64,000 bases of DNA, taken from contig JAQFVV010012990.1 in NCBI GenBank assembly GCA_028023455.1, forward strand, positions 279,804 through 343,803. The letters are read 5' to 3'. The translations under genes were made by a program, and so were the position numbers. The notes beneath the pieces are model-generated. The model was not told the origin of the DNA and did no database searches. It was given only the letters and a program-made list of their open reading frames with translations. Below are positions 22,892 through 34,017 of the stretch, piece after piece. The DNA comes from Epiperipatus broadwayi (lineage: Eukaryota; Onychophora; Udeonychophora; Euonychophora; Peripatidae). How positions within the stretch are numbered: position 1 is the stretch's first letter; the number at the start of each line of letters is the position of its first letter.

Positions 22892-23467
22892 CCAAGCAGT
22901 GAATAGCATTCTATCAAAATAAGAATATTTAGGGGATCTAAATACAAAGCAAAGTAGCCATGTCATCTGCAAAATGCCATCGTTGGAATAATTTTTATTT
23001 ATTTTTACTTCATTTGTATTTCAAAATATATCATTAAAAATATTCAATAATGAAAAAATTTAGATAGTTGTCATATATTCATATTGATTAAAAGTAGTTG
23101 TTTTCTTTCTATCCTAAACCATATACATAAGCTTAATTAATCAATAGAGACTAGATAGTATATTGCTATAAAATCAACTTCACAGGACTGATGATTTTCT
23201 GTCTTTTGCCTTTGCCAGTGAAAATTAGGATTTAAAACTAGAACTTGATATTTAAAATAAGCTTATGGTATCAAACCCAGGCTAACTCATTCACATAGCT
23301 AAGTAAATCTTATACCAGATCATTTTTTATACATTTTGTGATTTCAGTTTTTAATAACTGTATACTTCTTGCATCATTTAGAAAATGCCAGAAACTAATC
23401 AGTCTAGAGGTGAAGACTATAGAACACTATACTATTTTGTGTCCACTGATTATTCAAACATAGAGTA
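22892..23467. other. AT-rich DNA without a recognised gene
   Basis: An open stretch beginning at ATG 23385 runs through the mariner terminus at 23468, so it is not treated as a gene. Confidence 0.4.
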
Positions 23468-24375
23468 CAAAGGGGTTACCCAAAATAACTGGAATAATTT
23501 TCTGGTAGCCACATCTGTTGTAGTACATGCTTCTTCTTCTAGATACTTCTTGTGGGGACACTTCTGCATCAGACTTCCAAATCATGTCATGATGTGATAT
23601 TGTGGTCACATGTAGCACATTTTTTTGTAAAGTGTGTTTCACATATTTGTTGATTTTTGTAATGGCTGAAAAATTGGAACAATGTGAAAAATTTTGTGTT
23701 CCTTTAAGAAAAATGGCAGGAAAAACAACTGTATGGTTGAAACAGCTTAACAAGCAAGTTGCTCTGGGAAAAACAAGTTTATGAATGTTTTAATGGAAGT
23801 GTTAAATTCACCATGTCCTAAAAAAGTGTAGTGGTTGAAGTGCAATGTTAAGATGACACTTGTTTTTTTTTGTGGGGGGGGGTACAAATGGTATTGTTCA
23901 TTCAGATTTATGATCAGGCATTTAATATCTATAACTTCTGAAGATTTTACATGATCCCGTAAAATGTAAACATGCCATTTTGTCGAAAGTGAGGAGTGCA
24001 TGTTTCATCATGACAGCATGTTAGTGCACAAAGCTTTGGTGTGAAACAAGCTTAATTAAATTCAGCATGACCCAGCTTATCCATTCATCACATATGCTCT
24101 CTCTTGCTTCATATGACTTCTTTTCAATCTCTCACTAGAAAAAATGTCTCAATTTTTATTTTGCGACTTAAAAGTGGTGAAGAAAAAACGATTGAGGTAT
24201 TAAAAGGCATCACTTTCCAAGTATTTCTGGACTGCTTCAAAAAGTGAAAAATACATTTAAAGCAGTGCATTGCATTAAATAGACTATATTTTAAAAGTGA
24301 TTCAATTTGCAACACCTAAAAGTAAAAATACAATTTTTTATTGTAAAATTCTGGTTATTTTTGGATACCCCCTCA
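23468..24375 (+). mobile_element. Internally deleted mariner-family transposon
   Basis: The ends are inverted repeats of about 28 bp: CAAAGGGGTTACCCAAAATA... at 23468 and, on the other strand, TGAGGGGGTATCCAAAAATA... from 24375, each next to a TA dinucleotide (23466-23467, 24376-24377). Inside, broken frames keep mariner transposase traces: MAEKLEQCEKFC near 23661 (N-terminal helix-turn-helix region), FHHDSMLVHKALV near 24004 (the HDNA catalytic block, with Asp) and an ASYDFF segment near 24110 in the place of the third catalytic block. At 908 bp it is shorter than the ~1.3 kb usual for mariners, so several hundred bases are deleted. Confidence 0.85.
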
Positions 24376-24779
24376 TATGTGGTTGTAGAATAATATGGAA
24401 ACAACTACTCTTAGAAGCAATGAAGGGCATATAATGCTATTGTGAGGTTATCCACACTGACATTACTATTACTACCATTATTTATTGTATTTTGATGAAA
24501 TATTCTTTCTATACCATGATATTTCATATTTATTTTCTATCAAACTGCTTTTGGAGTCTAAGATTTTTTTCTGGTTTGTAAATCCTTTACAAAATTTATA
24601 ATTAGTTTCTTTCTTTTGCTATTATTAATATGTCAATATGTTCTATGGTGTTATAATCACTTGTAAAATTAATTTTTTACATGCTTTTATGTATATAGAT
24701 ATTAAGATCATGATAAATAAACGCCATTATTTTCAAGCATAATCATGCAACTGCAAAATAAAAGTGTTTTATTTTCTTT
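24376..24779. other. AT-rich DNA
   Basis: Nothing could be supported. Confidence 0.45.
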
Positions 24780-25310
24780 AATTCAATTCTTCAGAATGTA
24801 GATCTGTTTAAATATCTTGATAGTATACTTCTTGAGCTAAAAACTTAGGACTTAAAGCAAAGTATAGTCTCCAATGTGTTACTGAAGCTTTTAACAAATT
24901 AAATGATAAAGTATTAAGTATCCCTTAAGTAAGCATCTATTTGTGTAAAATTAGGATCATTCTAAATAATTGTTATAATGGCCTAATTTGTGTCCACATT
25001 TATTCAGAAAGTTTCACCGGGTCTAGAGACCAGCTCATTTGTGAATTAGTGATCAAATTTTTAATAGGATCGGGACTATGCCTGGTGAGAATGAAGCTCA
25101 AGGACTAAAAAGATCTGATGAAACAACTGAATCTGTTCAAGAAACATTTGAAGAGAATAGATGACTATTTATTTGCGAAATTGCCTGCAGCTTAGATTTT
25201 CAAAAACTATGGAGATCATAAAATTGATTTACATAAAAAACTTTACTATATGCAAAATCTGATACTTAAAGCTTTTAAAGAATATTCTCCACAGACATTT
25301 GTTTTGTAAT
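24780..25310 (+). pseudogene. Very decayed LINE reverse transcriptase 3' region (tentative)
   Basis: A conceptual reading with several stops and shifts gives LFKYLDSILLEL, then ...EAFNKLNDKVLS and ...KIRIILNNCYNG. These parallel the FKYLGS...AFGRLN...LRIYNSCV region that follows the FADD box in LINE proteins. A 27-codon open stretch at 25078 (MPGENEAQGLKRSDETTESV...) was not recognised. Low confidence. Confidence 0.35.
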
Positions 25311-25390
25311 CACGCATTTTTATTTAAATATATATGTGATACTTAAATGAATCATACAATATAAAATAAAATACTTTTATGTAACAGCAA

Positions 25391-25409
25391 TATATATATA
25401 TATATATAT
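25391..25409. repeat. (TA)n tract at a MITE border
   Basis: Nine to ten TA units directly precede the GTCCACAG terminus of the next element; a second (TA)n lies at 25794-25806. Confidence 0.9.
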
Positions 25410-25744
25410 GTCCACAGATGGCGTTCTACCAAAAACACCGATCAAGCGTATGTTTTGTTTACATAAACGTCAGAGTAGTATTCACTATCTCTAACTATAA
25501 TTCCACTTTCAGATCATGATTTCAAGCTATTTGCTATCATCAGTGAAAGACAGGAATAAAGAAACTAGATCTAAACACAAACTCTGAGCGTTTATGAAAC
25601 AATTTCTATTCAGCTTGCAAGCGTGAATTTTTTAGACACGTAATGTCTTCAAACTCAGCATAGCAAACCAGAATACTACTCTGATGTTTATGTAAACAAA
25701 ACATACGCTTGATCGGTGTTTTTGGTAGAACGCCATCTGTGGAC
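25410..25744. mobile_element. 335-bp MITE with 74-bp terminal inverted repeats
   Basis: The left arm (25410-25482) starts GTCCACAGATGGCGTTCTAC. The right arm (25671-25744) is its reverse complement with one mismatch (a G/A inside the arm). The core of about 190 bp has no coding capacity. It is bounded on the left by (TA)n. The near-identity of the arms implies recent activity or arm homogenisation. Confidence 0.92.
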
Positions 25745-25818
25745 ATAAATACAAGCGTTAGCAAGTTTTTTAACTTGCATTTTTGTTTTTCATATATATA
25801 TATATAATACAAATAAAA

Positions 25819-26066
25819 TGTCCGATAATTAAAAAAAAACTATTGCAATAACAATAAAAGTAATAAATATAATGGTAATTAACTATTATATACAGTTTTC
25901 CAATCCACAGAAGTACTTTTGATTAATTCCTTAATCTGTCTCAGCTGCTGTTAAATTCATGGAATTTGAGTTGCTGACATCTGCTTCTATTTTGTTTTTT
26001 GAATTTAATGGAAGTTAAGGCAGGTTACTGTATATAATAGTAATTACCATTATATTTATTGTAAAT
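25819..26066. mobile_element. Palindromic element family B, copy 1
   Basis: It begins TGTCCGATAATTAAA after a (TA)n tract and ends ATTATATTTATTGTA before AATATATGTATATATA. AATATAATGGTAATTAACTA near 25865 is mirrored by ATAGTAATTACCATTATATT near 26038. The left 110 bp equal the complement of 41440-41546, the end of copy 2. Confidence 0.8.
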
Positions 26067-27542
26067 ATATGTATATATATATTATAAAATGGAAAAAAAT
26101 GATATGATGCTCGGGGAGATGATCATTCTAATCTGAATAAAACATAGCCCGATTATTGGTCACCATTAATGGACTATTGATTATAATATGGAATGATAAT
26201 ATAAAAACTTTACTATGTCTGAGAATTAAGTCACCATTCACAATAATATAGATCTAGCCTAATTGTGGAGTGGTATTTTATAAAATCCCTAAAGTTAATT
26301 TGGCATTTTGTAATAATTCCCACATGTACATGATCATCATTGGCTAGCATTGGGTAGCTACTTCTTCACAATAGTAATGGATTTTTTTATCTCACTACCT
26401 CTCTACATTTGTTCAGTCAACATTTGTTATAAAGAAATGCCCTTAAGTTTTATATTCTTTATCATAGAGCAAAAACATGCATAAACAAATAGTAACCTGT
26501 GTAAAATTATCTAGCCTTGTTACTGATCACACGAGGCAATAACAATATTTCCCATATATAATTACTTCAATTGTCCACTACACTATCATAAAATACTAAC
26601 AACCTCAATTAAAATGTAATTTATCCAGATTCATTTTAAAATGGAATAAAGCAAATGAGATAATCACCTCAGACAACAAATCTTCACGATTCCAACGTAA
26701 ACTGCAATAAGCAGCAGAACCATATACTATTTCCCTAAACAATCATGCATGCTATTTTATTGATGCATGATATTTTATTGATGCATGCTATTTTATTGAT
26801 AATTGAATAAAACTAAATTTCGAATCAATAAACAACTAAATTACAACATACTTTACGAATCTTTTATTATTTATAGCAATGCAAATTTACTTTAATATTT
26901 AATAACATTCTGTTTAAATCAATTAGTTTCTAAGTAATTATAATTACATTTTGAGAACGTTGTATAAACTATACAATATTTATAATGTTTAAATGAAATA
27001 AACCTTTGCTCAGTGTTATATCTATTTTAATAAAACATTCAATATCATACGAACATTTCATTCATAGCCTACATTAGATCGACATGCAATTATTGCTTCA
27101 GTTATATTCTAAATTGAAACACTCCACAAGAATTTATTATCAATAAATACATTAGGTAATTTCACATTTTACAGCTACCCAATCACATTATATAAAATAT
27201 ATATAGTAGGTTTCTATTGGACATTTACTGACTTATAATCACTGATATTATTCATAATAATGGAGTTCATCTTTCTTCTAGTCATCTTTTTTCCACCAAA
27301 TTTTATGAACTAGTTTAGTAAGCTATATCATCTTATAATAATATAACTCAAATACACCTAAACCTCACTTAGCTATTGGCTACTTAGCAATATTTCACAA
27401 TAGCGATCATCATCAGTTTGTACCCACTCCTTTGATTTACAATCGATTATTCACTATAATGATCAGGAATTTTTTTTTAAATTTAGAATGTATAAACTTA
27501 AATTATCTATAATTACTGAATCTATAATACTGTATACTGTAC
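26067..27542. other. AT-rich DNA with one short tandem repeat
   Basis: No gene is visible. Three direct 18-bp units GCATG[C/A]TATTTTATTGAT lie at 26747-26800. Confidence 0.5.
26747..26800. repeat. 18-bp tandem repeat, three copies
   Basis: GCATGCTATTTTATTGAT, GCATGATATTTTATTGAT and GCATGCTATTTTATTGAT are directly adjacent; only the sixth base differs. Confidence 0.95.
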
Positions 27543-27725
27543 ATATAAGTGTTGAATGTCTTTAGAAAAATTAAACTTTATTTAAATATAATGTACAGTA
27601 TTTGGATTATTTAAATAAAGTTTAATTTTTCTAAAGACATTCAACACTTATATTAGATGATGAAATAGTCCAATATATAAATACGGTAGAGTACAACTAA
27701 AATACCATCATCACAAATTTATTTT
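27543..27725. mobile_element. Fold-back family G, copy 2, with perfect 46-bp inverted arms
   Basis: The arm ATATAAGTGTTGAATGTCTT... (27543-27588) is perfectly mirrored at 27608-27653 with a 19-base loop. The sequence after the right arm (ATTAGATGATGAAATAGTCC... and ...ACCATCATCACAAATTT) matches the tail of the 15212-15790 element. The tRNA-like centre has been lost here. Confidence 0.88.
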
Positions 27726-27924
27726 TTAGAACACCTGGTAATTATGTAAAAATAGTTATTGATTTTGTAACTTCATTAAAAATGTTGTTTATACCCAAGT
27801 GGTTTCAAATCAAAAGAAAAGCAACATTTTAAAATTCGAATGTTAAATTTAAAAAAAGTTTAAGAAGAAAAACAGATTGCTTTTAAAATAAGTGTTAATA
27901 ATCAAAAACGGAAGTCATTTATAA

Positions 27925-28690
27925 TGTGACATTACTTTCATAAGCATGTATTTACAAAAATTTAATACAGAGAGCATACCAATAGCTCAAACAAGCTCTT
28001 AATTGATAAGTGCAGTATGAGAAAATATTTTAAATCTCTATCCAGACCAACTGTTTTCGAGCTTATGGCTCACCTCAGTGAAGAGTTAGAATATTCAGAT
28101 ACTAGATATAAAACATCAACTCAAAACCCTGTACTTATGTCATACTTAATATTTAAGTAGAAACTCTGAAATTTTCAGACATGAAAATGTCTTTAGCTCC
28201 AAGTATCTAGCTTAAATAGCTATATGGAACTGAACCAAATTCAGGTCTACCATATTTTAATAGTCTCAGCATAGCCAAAGCTTGTTTGAGCTATTGGTAT
28301 GCTCTCTGTATTACATTTTTGTAAATACAAGCCTATAAAAGTAATGTCATGTTAAATATGACTTGCTTTTTTGATTATTATAATTTTACCTTTAATGCTT
28401 TGACTATGCTAAAGCTATTAAAATATGGTAGATCTGAATTTGGTTCAGTCCCATATAGCTATTTAAGTTAGATAGCTGGAGTTAAAGACATTTTCATGTC
28501 CAAAAATTTCAGAGTTTCTATTTAAATATTACATATGAAATAAGTGCTGGGTTTTAAGTTGATGTTTTAGATCTAGTGTCTGAATATTCTAGATCTTCAC
28601 TGAGTTGAGCCGTAAGCTTGAAACCAGTTGGTTTGGAGATAGGAATGTTCTGGATAGAGATTAAGAGCTTGTTTGAGCTAATAAGTGTTA
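27925..28690. mobile_element. Compound palindromic element, family F
   Basis: Two inverted pairs overlap. AGAGAGCATACCAATAGCTC near 27971 is mirrored by GAGCTATTGGTATGCTCTCT near 28287. The segment 28060-28275 (containing GAACTGAACCAAATTCAGGT) is mirrored by 28395-28625 (GATCTGAATTTGGTTCAGTC). ACAAGCTC/GAGCTTGT boundaries recur at 27994, near 28280 and near 28665. No open frame is present. Confidence 0.7.
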
Positions 28691-28879
28691 ATGAATATTT
28701 TTTTAATATGTACTTTATTCCTAAGTTAGTGTAATTTTTAGCTTTAAGAAACTGTCTAATTTTTCCCCTATAGACCCCTTTTATAAATACGTATTCTGTA
28801 TATGGTATTCTTGATTAATGTTGAGTTTTGAAGAACCAATTGCTATCACTAAGGGGGGTAAAGTGTATAATATTTCTTC

Positions 28880-29160
28880 TAAAACATCACATGATCACCA
28901 TTACACAAGATGTTAAAATAGTAGTAAACTTTCCATACAGTACAACCACTAAGTGCAAGTCACAGTAATCAATGTATGTAAAAAGGTTTGTGCATAAAAT
29001 CCCTATGTAGTACTTACTTATCAAATATCCCCAGACTAGTATTTAGCTTGTCACTATCATCAGTTAAGAGCATTAGTCTGGAGAGCACTGCACCTAGATC
29101 TTAGGATCTAATGCAACTTTTTGTTAGCCACCTTTACCTTTTTAGTTAACTATAAGATTG
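28880..29160. mobile_element. Palindromic element family A, copy 3 (partial)
   Basis: It starts ACATCACATGATCACCATTA, the family terminus, then CTTTCCATACAGTACAACC and the conserved AATCAATG...GTTTGTGCATAAAATCCCTA run. It ends near AAGATTGTGAGTTCAAAATG, which resembles a B box. The right arm is missing. Confidence 0.7.
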
Positions 29161-29319
29161 TGAGTTCAAAATGAAAACAATTTTTAATCCAATCTTATTC
29201 CCTTGCATAGTCATTCAGATCTGAACCCAACTCAGTATCTATACATTTGGTGTTTTTGATTCTTCAATAACTATAGTCATCATAATTCTATGGGCAGGAT
29301 TGATATTAAACCATTAAAT
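29161..29319. other. Spacer between two family A copies
   Basis: Unassigned AT-rich sequence; nothing further seen. Confidence 0.4.
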
Positions 29320-29485
29320 GTCACATGATCATCATTTCCTATGCTTACACAAGCTGTTAAAACAGTAGCAAACTTTACAGATAGTAGTGCCACCAAGTGC
29401 AAGTCACAGTAATCAATGGATGCAAGAAGGTTTGTGCATAAAATTCCTATCTAATGCTTACCAATATAGGCTCAGAAGTCTTTAG
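29320..29485. mobile_element. Palindromic element family A, copy 4 (left arm only)
   Basis: TGTCACATGATCATCATTTCC, AAGCTGTTAAAACAGTAGC and GTGCCACCAAGTGCAAGTC follow the family order, in the same orientation as copy 3, about 440 bp downstream. Confidence 0.7.
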
Positions 29486-30106
29486 CTTGCATGAATGGTT
29501 CTTTTGCTCTGCCCTGGATCACTTACTAAAAAAGCTGTTTTACTATTTTCTTTTAGCATATACATTAAAATCATCTACTGCTCTAATGTTGTTGGGATTG
29601 TATTCTTTATTGCAAGTGAGTTTTTATTAATAGCATGGTAATATGTAAAGTCTGTTTTACTATAGTTTCTTTTAGCCTTATCTTCTATTCATTTATAGAG
29701 GACTATCACCTACAAACTATGAAGTGTTTTTCTACTTTTACAACTGAACACATTCTTCATATTATGAACTAAAACAAAATAATTTTGCAATTAGTCAAAT
29801 AAATATTTATTTCCTTTGATGTTTTCTGATCTCTTTTTTATTATTCTGCACATATCACCAACACTTTTTATTGGTCTTCTCTGAAACCAGTTTGAACTTT
29901 ATGTAGTACTAAGTCTATTCTTTTAAGCTATTTTTAGTACCAGTATTCAGCATCCTAATTAAATAAGAGTGAATGATGATTTGTACATAAAACATCTTAA
30001 GTATTTATCCTGGTTTTTTTTTGTCAAAATGTGAAGATTAGTGAGATTTTATTACTTTTAAACTAATGTAATGTTCTAATTATTTATCAAGTGCATAGAC
30101 AATATG
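29486..30106. other. AT-rich DNA
   Basis: No gene or element boundary could be supported. Confidence 0.45.
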
Positions 30107-30440
30107 TAATTATAAAGAGAGAAGGCTTTATACTTTTTAGCAGGCACTTTAAACACTTATAACAGCCAAATGATATCGATTCTTGATTATAGAGGGAACT
30201 CTCAAACCTCAACACAAGATAGAGAATAACAGATTTGCATTCAAATCAAGATGCTTCAGATTGGCCTATATAAATGTGAATTTAGGTTAAAGATAAGGTG
30301 GCCATTCTTATCTTTATAAAGTCTCTATCTTGTGTTAAGGTTTGTGAGTTTCCTCTATAGTCAAAAAACTGCATTGTTTGGCTATTATAAACATTTAAAG
30401 TACCTGTTAGAAAGATTAAAGCCTTTTCTCTTTATAATTA
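30107..30440. mobile_element. Palindromic element family E
   Basis: The arms extend from TAATTATAAAGAGAGAAGGC (30107) to GCCTTTTCTCTTTATAATTA (ending 30440), and inward through TATAGAGGGAACTC/GAGTTTCCTCTATAG and AACACAAGATAGAG/CTCTATCTTGTGTT. The element is about 334 bp. A decayed relative is at 8455-8800. Confidence 0.82.
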
Positions 30441-30589
30441 ATTTTAAACTAATACAATGTAATTTCAAATTTTTGGTTTTTTATCAGTTTGTTTCTCAAA
30501 AACAGTTCTCTCTCTACTCATGAGTATTGTGATGACATTTCATTCATTAGATAAAATAATTTTGCCTGGTTTAGCAGAATGGCAGTGTC

Positions 30590-31130
30590 ATATCTGACCT
30601 TGTTTACTTAAGTGGATTAATCCAGATTCCTCCTTTATCTGATCAGATTCAGCATGTGTAGCCACTAACCAATGTGTAAACATGTGGCTAACCAATATAT
30701 AAACATGGCCAAAGGGTGAAATATAAGTATAGCCAATGTGTAAACTTGTGTATAAAACCTACCATTGGTTAGACTTTCTAAATCCAATTACTGCCAGTAA
30801 AAGAGGGGATCTGACAATGAATAGCCAGCCTTTTTGGAGGCAAGCCAGAGTCTAACTCAACTGACATTACATGCTCTTAACTGAGAGAGATAATGTCTGT
30901 CTAACCTGAATGACTGAATGTGCCCTCAATTGAAACTACTTTCAACTACGAAGGTGTTTCTACTATAGTCATTAGCAATACGTCTATACAGCGAGGCAAG
31001 TCCATAATAATACTGGAAGCTGCTAATATTATGGTCAATTAGAGGTAAGCTGTCCAGTGCAGCCAGAAGAGCCTTGACTAGAACTCATGAAGCAAGCTAA
31101 ATATACAGCTGGAAATGAGAGAGTCATTCG
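30590..31130. repeat. Dispersed repeat related to the 32.5-33.0 kb repeat
   Basis: Order and short blocks agree with 32500-32960: ATTAATCCAGATTCC, a CCAATGTGTAAACATG group (present here three times), GAGGCAAGTCCATAATAAT and GCCAGAAGAGCC. The match is patchy; no coding frame. Confidence 0.4.
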
Positions 31131-32490
31131 GGCATGACCGGTTTAGTATTAACTATATTTATCTATGTACAATTGTGTTTATTGATATCACAGTTGGTTT
31201 GGACCTGAAACCTGCAATTCAGACAAAACACAACAGATTTGGTGCAGTTTATGGGTCACTGCTTAATTCTGTCATTTCAGGGAATTGAACTTTATAATTT
31301 GCAACAAAATATGGATTACTTTTCATTTAATGTCAGAAGTTAAAATATCTTTAGTTACTAATAAACTTTTATGTAGAACTGTATAAGGTGTTCAAAGAAT
31401 ACTGATTATCTCATTCTCTTGCTATAATGATAACCTAGGATTCGAATTCAGACTGAATAAAACTTGGGATTGTTGTTTGATCCAAACCCGTTTAGATGTT
31501 TCATAGTATATCTTACTCATATCCAATCAGCATTTACAACATGGATGACAAATGTTTATCTGACTACTTCTAAAATAAAATCATGCAAAACTTCATCATC
31601 CCACGTTTGAAGACTCTCATTTTCTTCATCATTCCTCTTTTAAGAGATGTGCGAAAAGGCTTTATCTTAAGTCGAGTTATTTAAAAGCTTTTTAAAATCT
31701 ATTATTTATATATCGTTTAAAATAAAACGTAGATCAACGTGATCTTTTTTTTTTAATTAAATTTTATAATCACAACTTAGCATTTTGCTTTAAGATTTTA
31801 ATAAAATTAAGCAAATAAAAAACATTTAAATTAAATACAGAAGAAAGGAAATAAATATACAAAAATCAGTTCAATAATGAAATTAAATTTTTTAATTATA
31901 ACGATTGCTAATTGTGAGTTCTATTGACAGAAGCAATTTGTTTGATAAATATTGGAAGGCACCTGGTAACGAGATTGCACTGCGCTTCAGGGTAAACAAC
32001 CATAATTTACTCTGAAAACCTCAAAACTGAAAGTTTCAGCACCAAATTCAATCATAAAAGATTTTAGCTTAATCCATTAACCAATTTTTCAAGGAAGCAG
32101 TCTAAATTACTTAAAGAAGTACAAATTACTGATTCGAAGTGCTTATTTTACTTACAGAAAAAAAAAATAGTTTTCTCATTTATTAAATGATGAATTAGTT
32201 ATTAATTTAGCTAAGTTAGAGTAAGTGTGTGTGTGTGCGCGCTGAATATTTGTATATGTATGTATTAACTTTTAATGACTTCAAATGAATCTATCTCACT
32301 TCGGTATGCGACATACACATAATGAATGGATACCAGATATTTAAAAAAATATGTGATATTCCCGCACTAAAGTGACCGATGAAGTTTGGATTCAGGGATT
32401 TTTAGCTCTCCCATTTATCAATTTAGCATTGGCTAACCCTCACATGAGAATTGATACCAGATGCTAGTAAGAATATACACCAGATTTTTA
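31131..32490. other. AT-rich DNA with a possible small - strand exon
   Basis: On the - strand 31641-31576 an open segment between CTCTTAAAAG and GAA|GTAGTC reads RNDEENESLQTWDDEVLHDF followed by ILE. The composition is protein-like but there is no neighbouring exon. A GTGTGTGTGTGCGCGC run lies at 32226-32241. Nothing else is seen. Confidence 0.25.
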
Positions 32491-33000
32491 TATCTCAACT
32501 TGCTTCCAAATAATGGACTACTCCAGATTCTATCTTATCTTGATCGGATTGAATATTTATTGCCACAGACCCATGTATATACAAATAGATAATGTAAGTC
32601 CAATGACAAGAATAGGCCAATAGGTAATGATGATCACTAAACCTGATTGATCTCATTATGGATGGCAATCTGGCTATAAGTAACCCATTTAGAAGTAAGA
32701 TCAAACAACACTCAAACCTGAATTAAGTATATACATCCACTATATGGCTGAGGAATGAGGCAAATCACCCTAGAAAGCTGCTAGTTATAAATGAGATACA
32801 AGGCAAGCTGTCATAGAACAACCAAAAGTCTCATCATACCTACTCATGAGGCAGCCTATCAAGGTCCAGCTGGAAGTTGTAGTTGGAGCTTGTAATGGTA
32901 CCTGAAGTCCCTTCTTTCTATAGTTGCATGGCCACTAAATACTATACCAAGCCAATTCATAATAATATATTTTAATTTTAGCTTTTCTCTTTAGTTGCAT
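32491..33000. repeat. Dispersed repeat C, copy 2
   Basis: 32505-32705 matches 9611-9845 (TATCTTATCTTGATCGGATT, CCCATGTATATACAAATA, AAGAATAGGCCAATAGG). The following 300 bp relate loosely to 30780-31080. Confidence 0.65.
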
Positions 33001-34017
33001 AATATTTAATATGCTGCAGTTCTGCAGTAATAATTTGGCATCCTTATTATATTATTTAACCTAATCATCTGAAATGCTTATGAAATGAAACAGACTGTTT
33101 TATCTTGTCTTATAAATTCCAACACAAAGTTAATAGCTAAATGTTTTAGTGACTCAAATAAGAACTAATTCATGGCACCATTGACATATGGAGAAACCAA
33201 ACAAATTTTTTTTTTTTTGGCACACTGCTTTTTTATCAAAATCATGAAAATAATTAATTTTTAAATATATATTATTAATTTCTTCTATAAGGAGCAAATG
33301 ATTCCTAGACCACCTGAACCCACTATCACTCCTCTAAAAGGCTTCAGTGTCCCCTGGATGAAGGTACTGCCCACTTTGGGAACCATAGCTTTAGAGGATT
33401 AACCCTCATTTGAAAGTTATTCTACTATCCACTATTAGTGAACTCTATAAATAGGCTTCATTCAGCATTTGGAATATCAGAACAACTCGTGAATATTAAA
33501 AAAAATTAGTAGTATAAAAATTTACCAGTATTCGTTTTTTTCTGTGTGGTGATATTTTTCACTTCAGTTTTTAAAAATTAGAATTAATAATTCTGGAACA
33601 TCTTTTACAAAATTATCCTAGTAAAAAATAGCATTCTGTTAAGCAAAAAACTATAAAATAGTTACTATTCCAGTGCACACAATAATATGAAACAAAAGTG
33701 TTTTCCTGCTTCCATCTATAGTACTAATCTTAAAATAACATCCACAGCTAAACATTTATTGCTATTAAGATATCTCATAGAATGGCCTACATCTGAATAT
33801 TAGGAAGCAGTAAGAACTCATAAAAGTCAAGACTTGCCACTCTTATCTTAATATTTATTTCAGAAGGAATGTGTATATTTTCTGGAAAAAATCTAGTAGT
33901 ATAGAATATAGATTAATCAGTATTTTATTTTTTGGAAAAATCTTAACCAATATGGGTGTTCTTGCATTCTGCAAAATCTTACCTAATAAGTGGTGTTCTA
34001 CTTTTATATATATATAT
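33001..34017. other. AT-rich DNA ending in a (TA)n tract
   Basis: Nothing genic is supported. TATATATATATAT at about 34005-34017 borders the next element. Confidence 0.45.

Noticed and set aside
23385-23597. 70-codon open frame
   Set aside because: It crosses the mariner terminus at 23468 and has no recognised domain.
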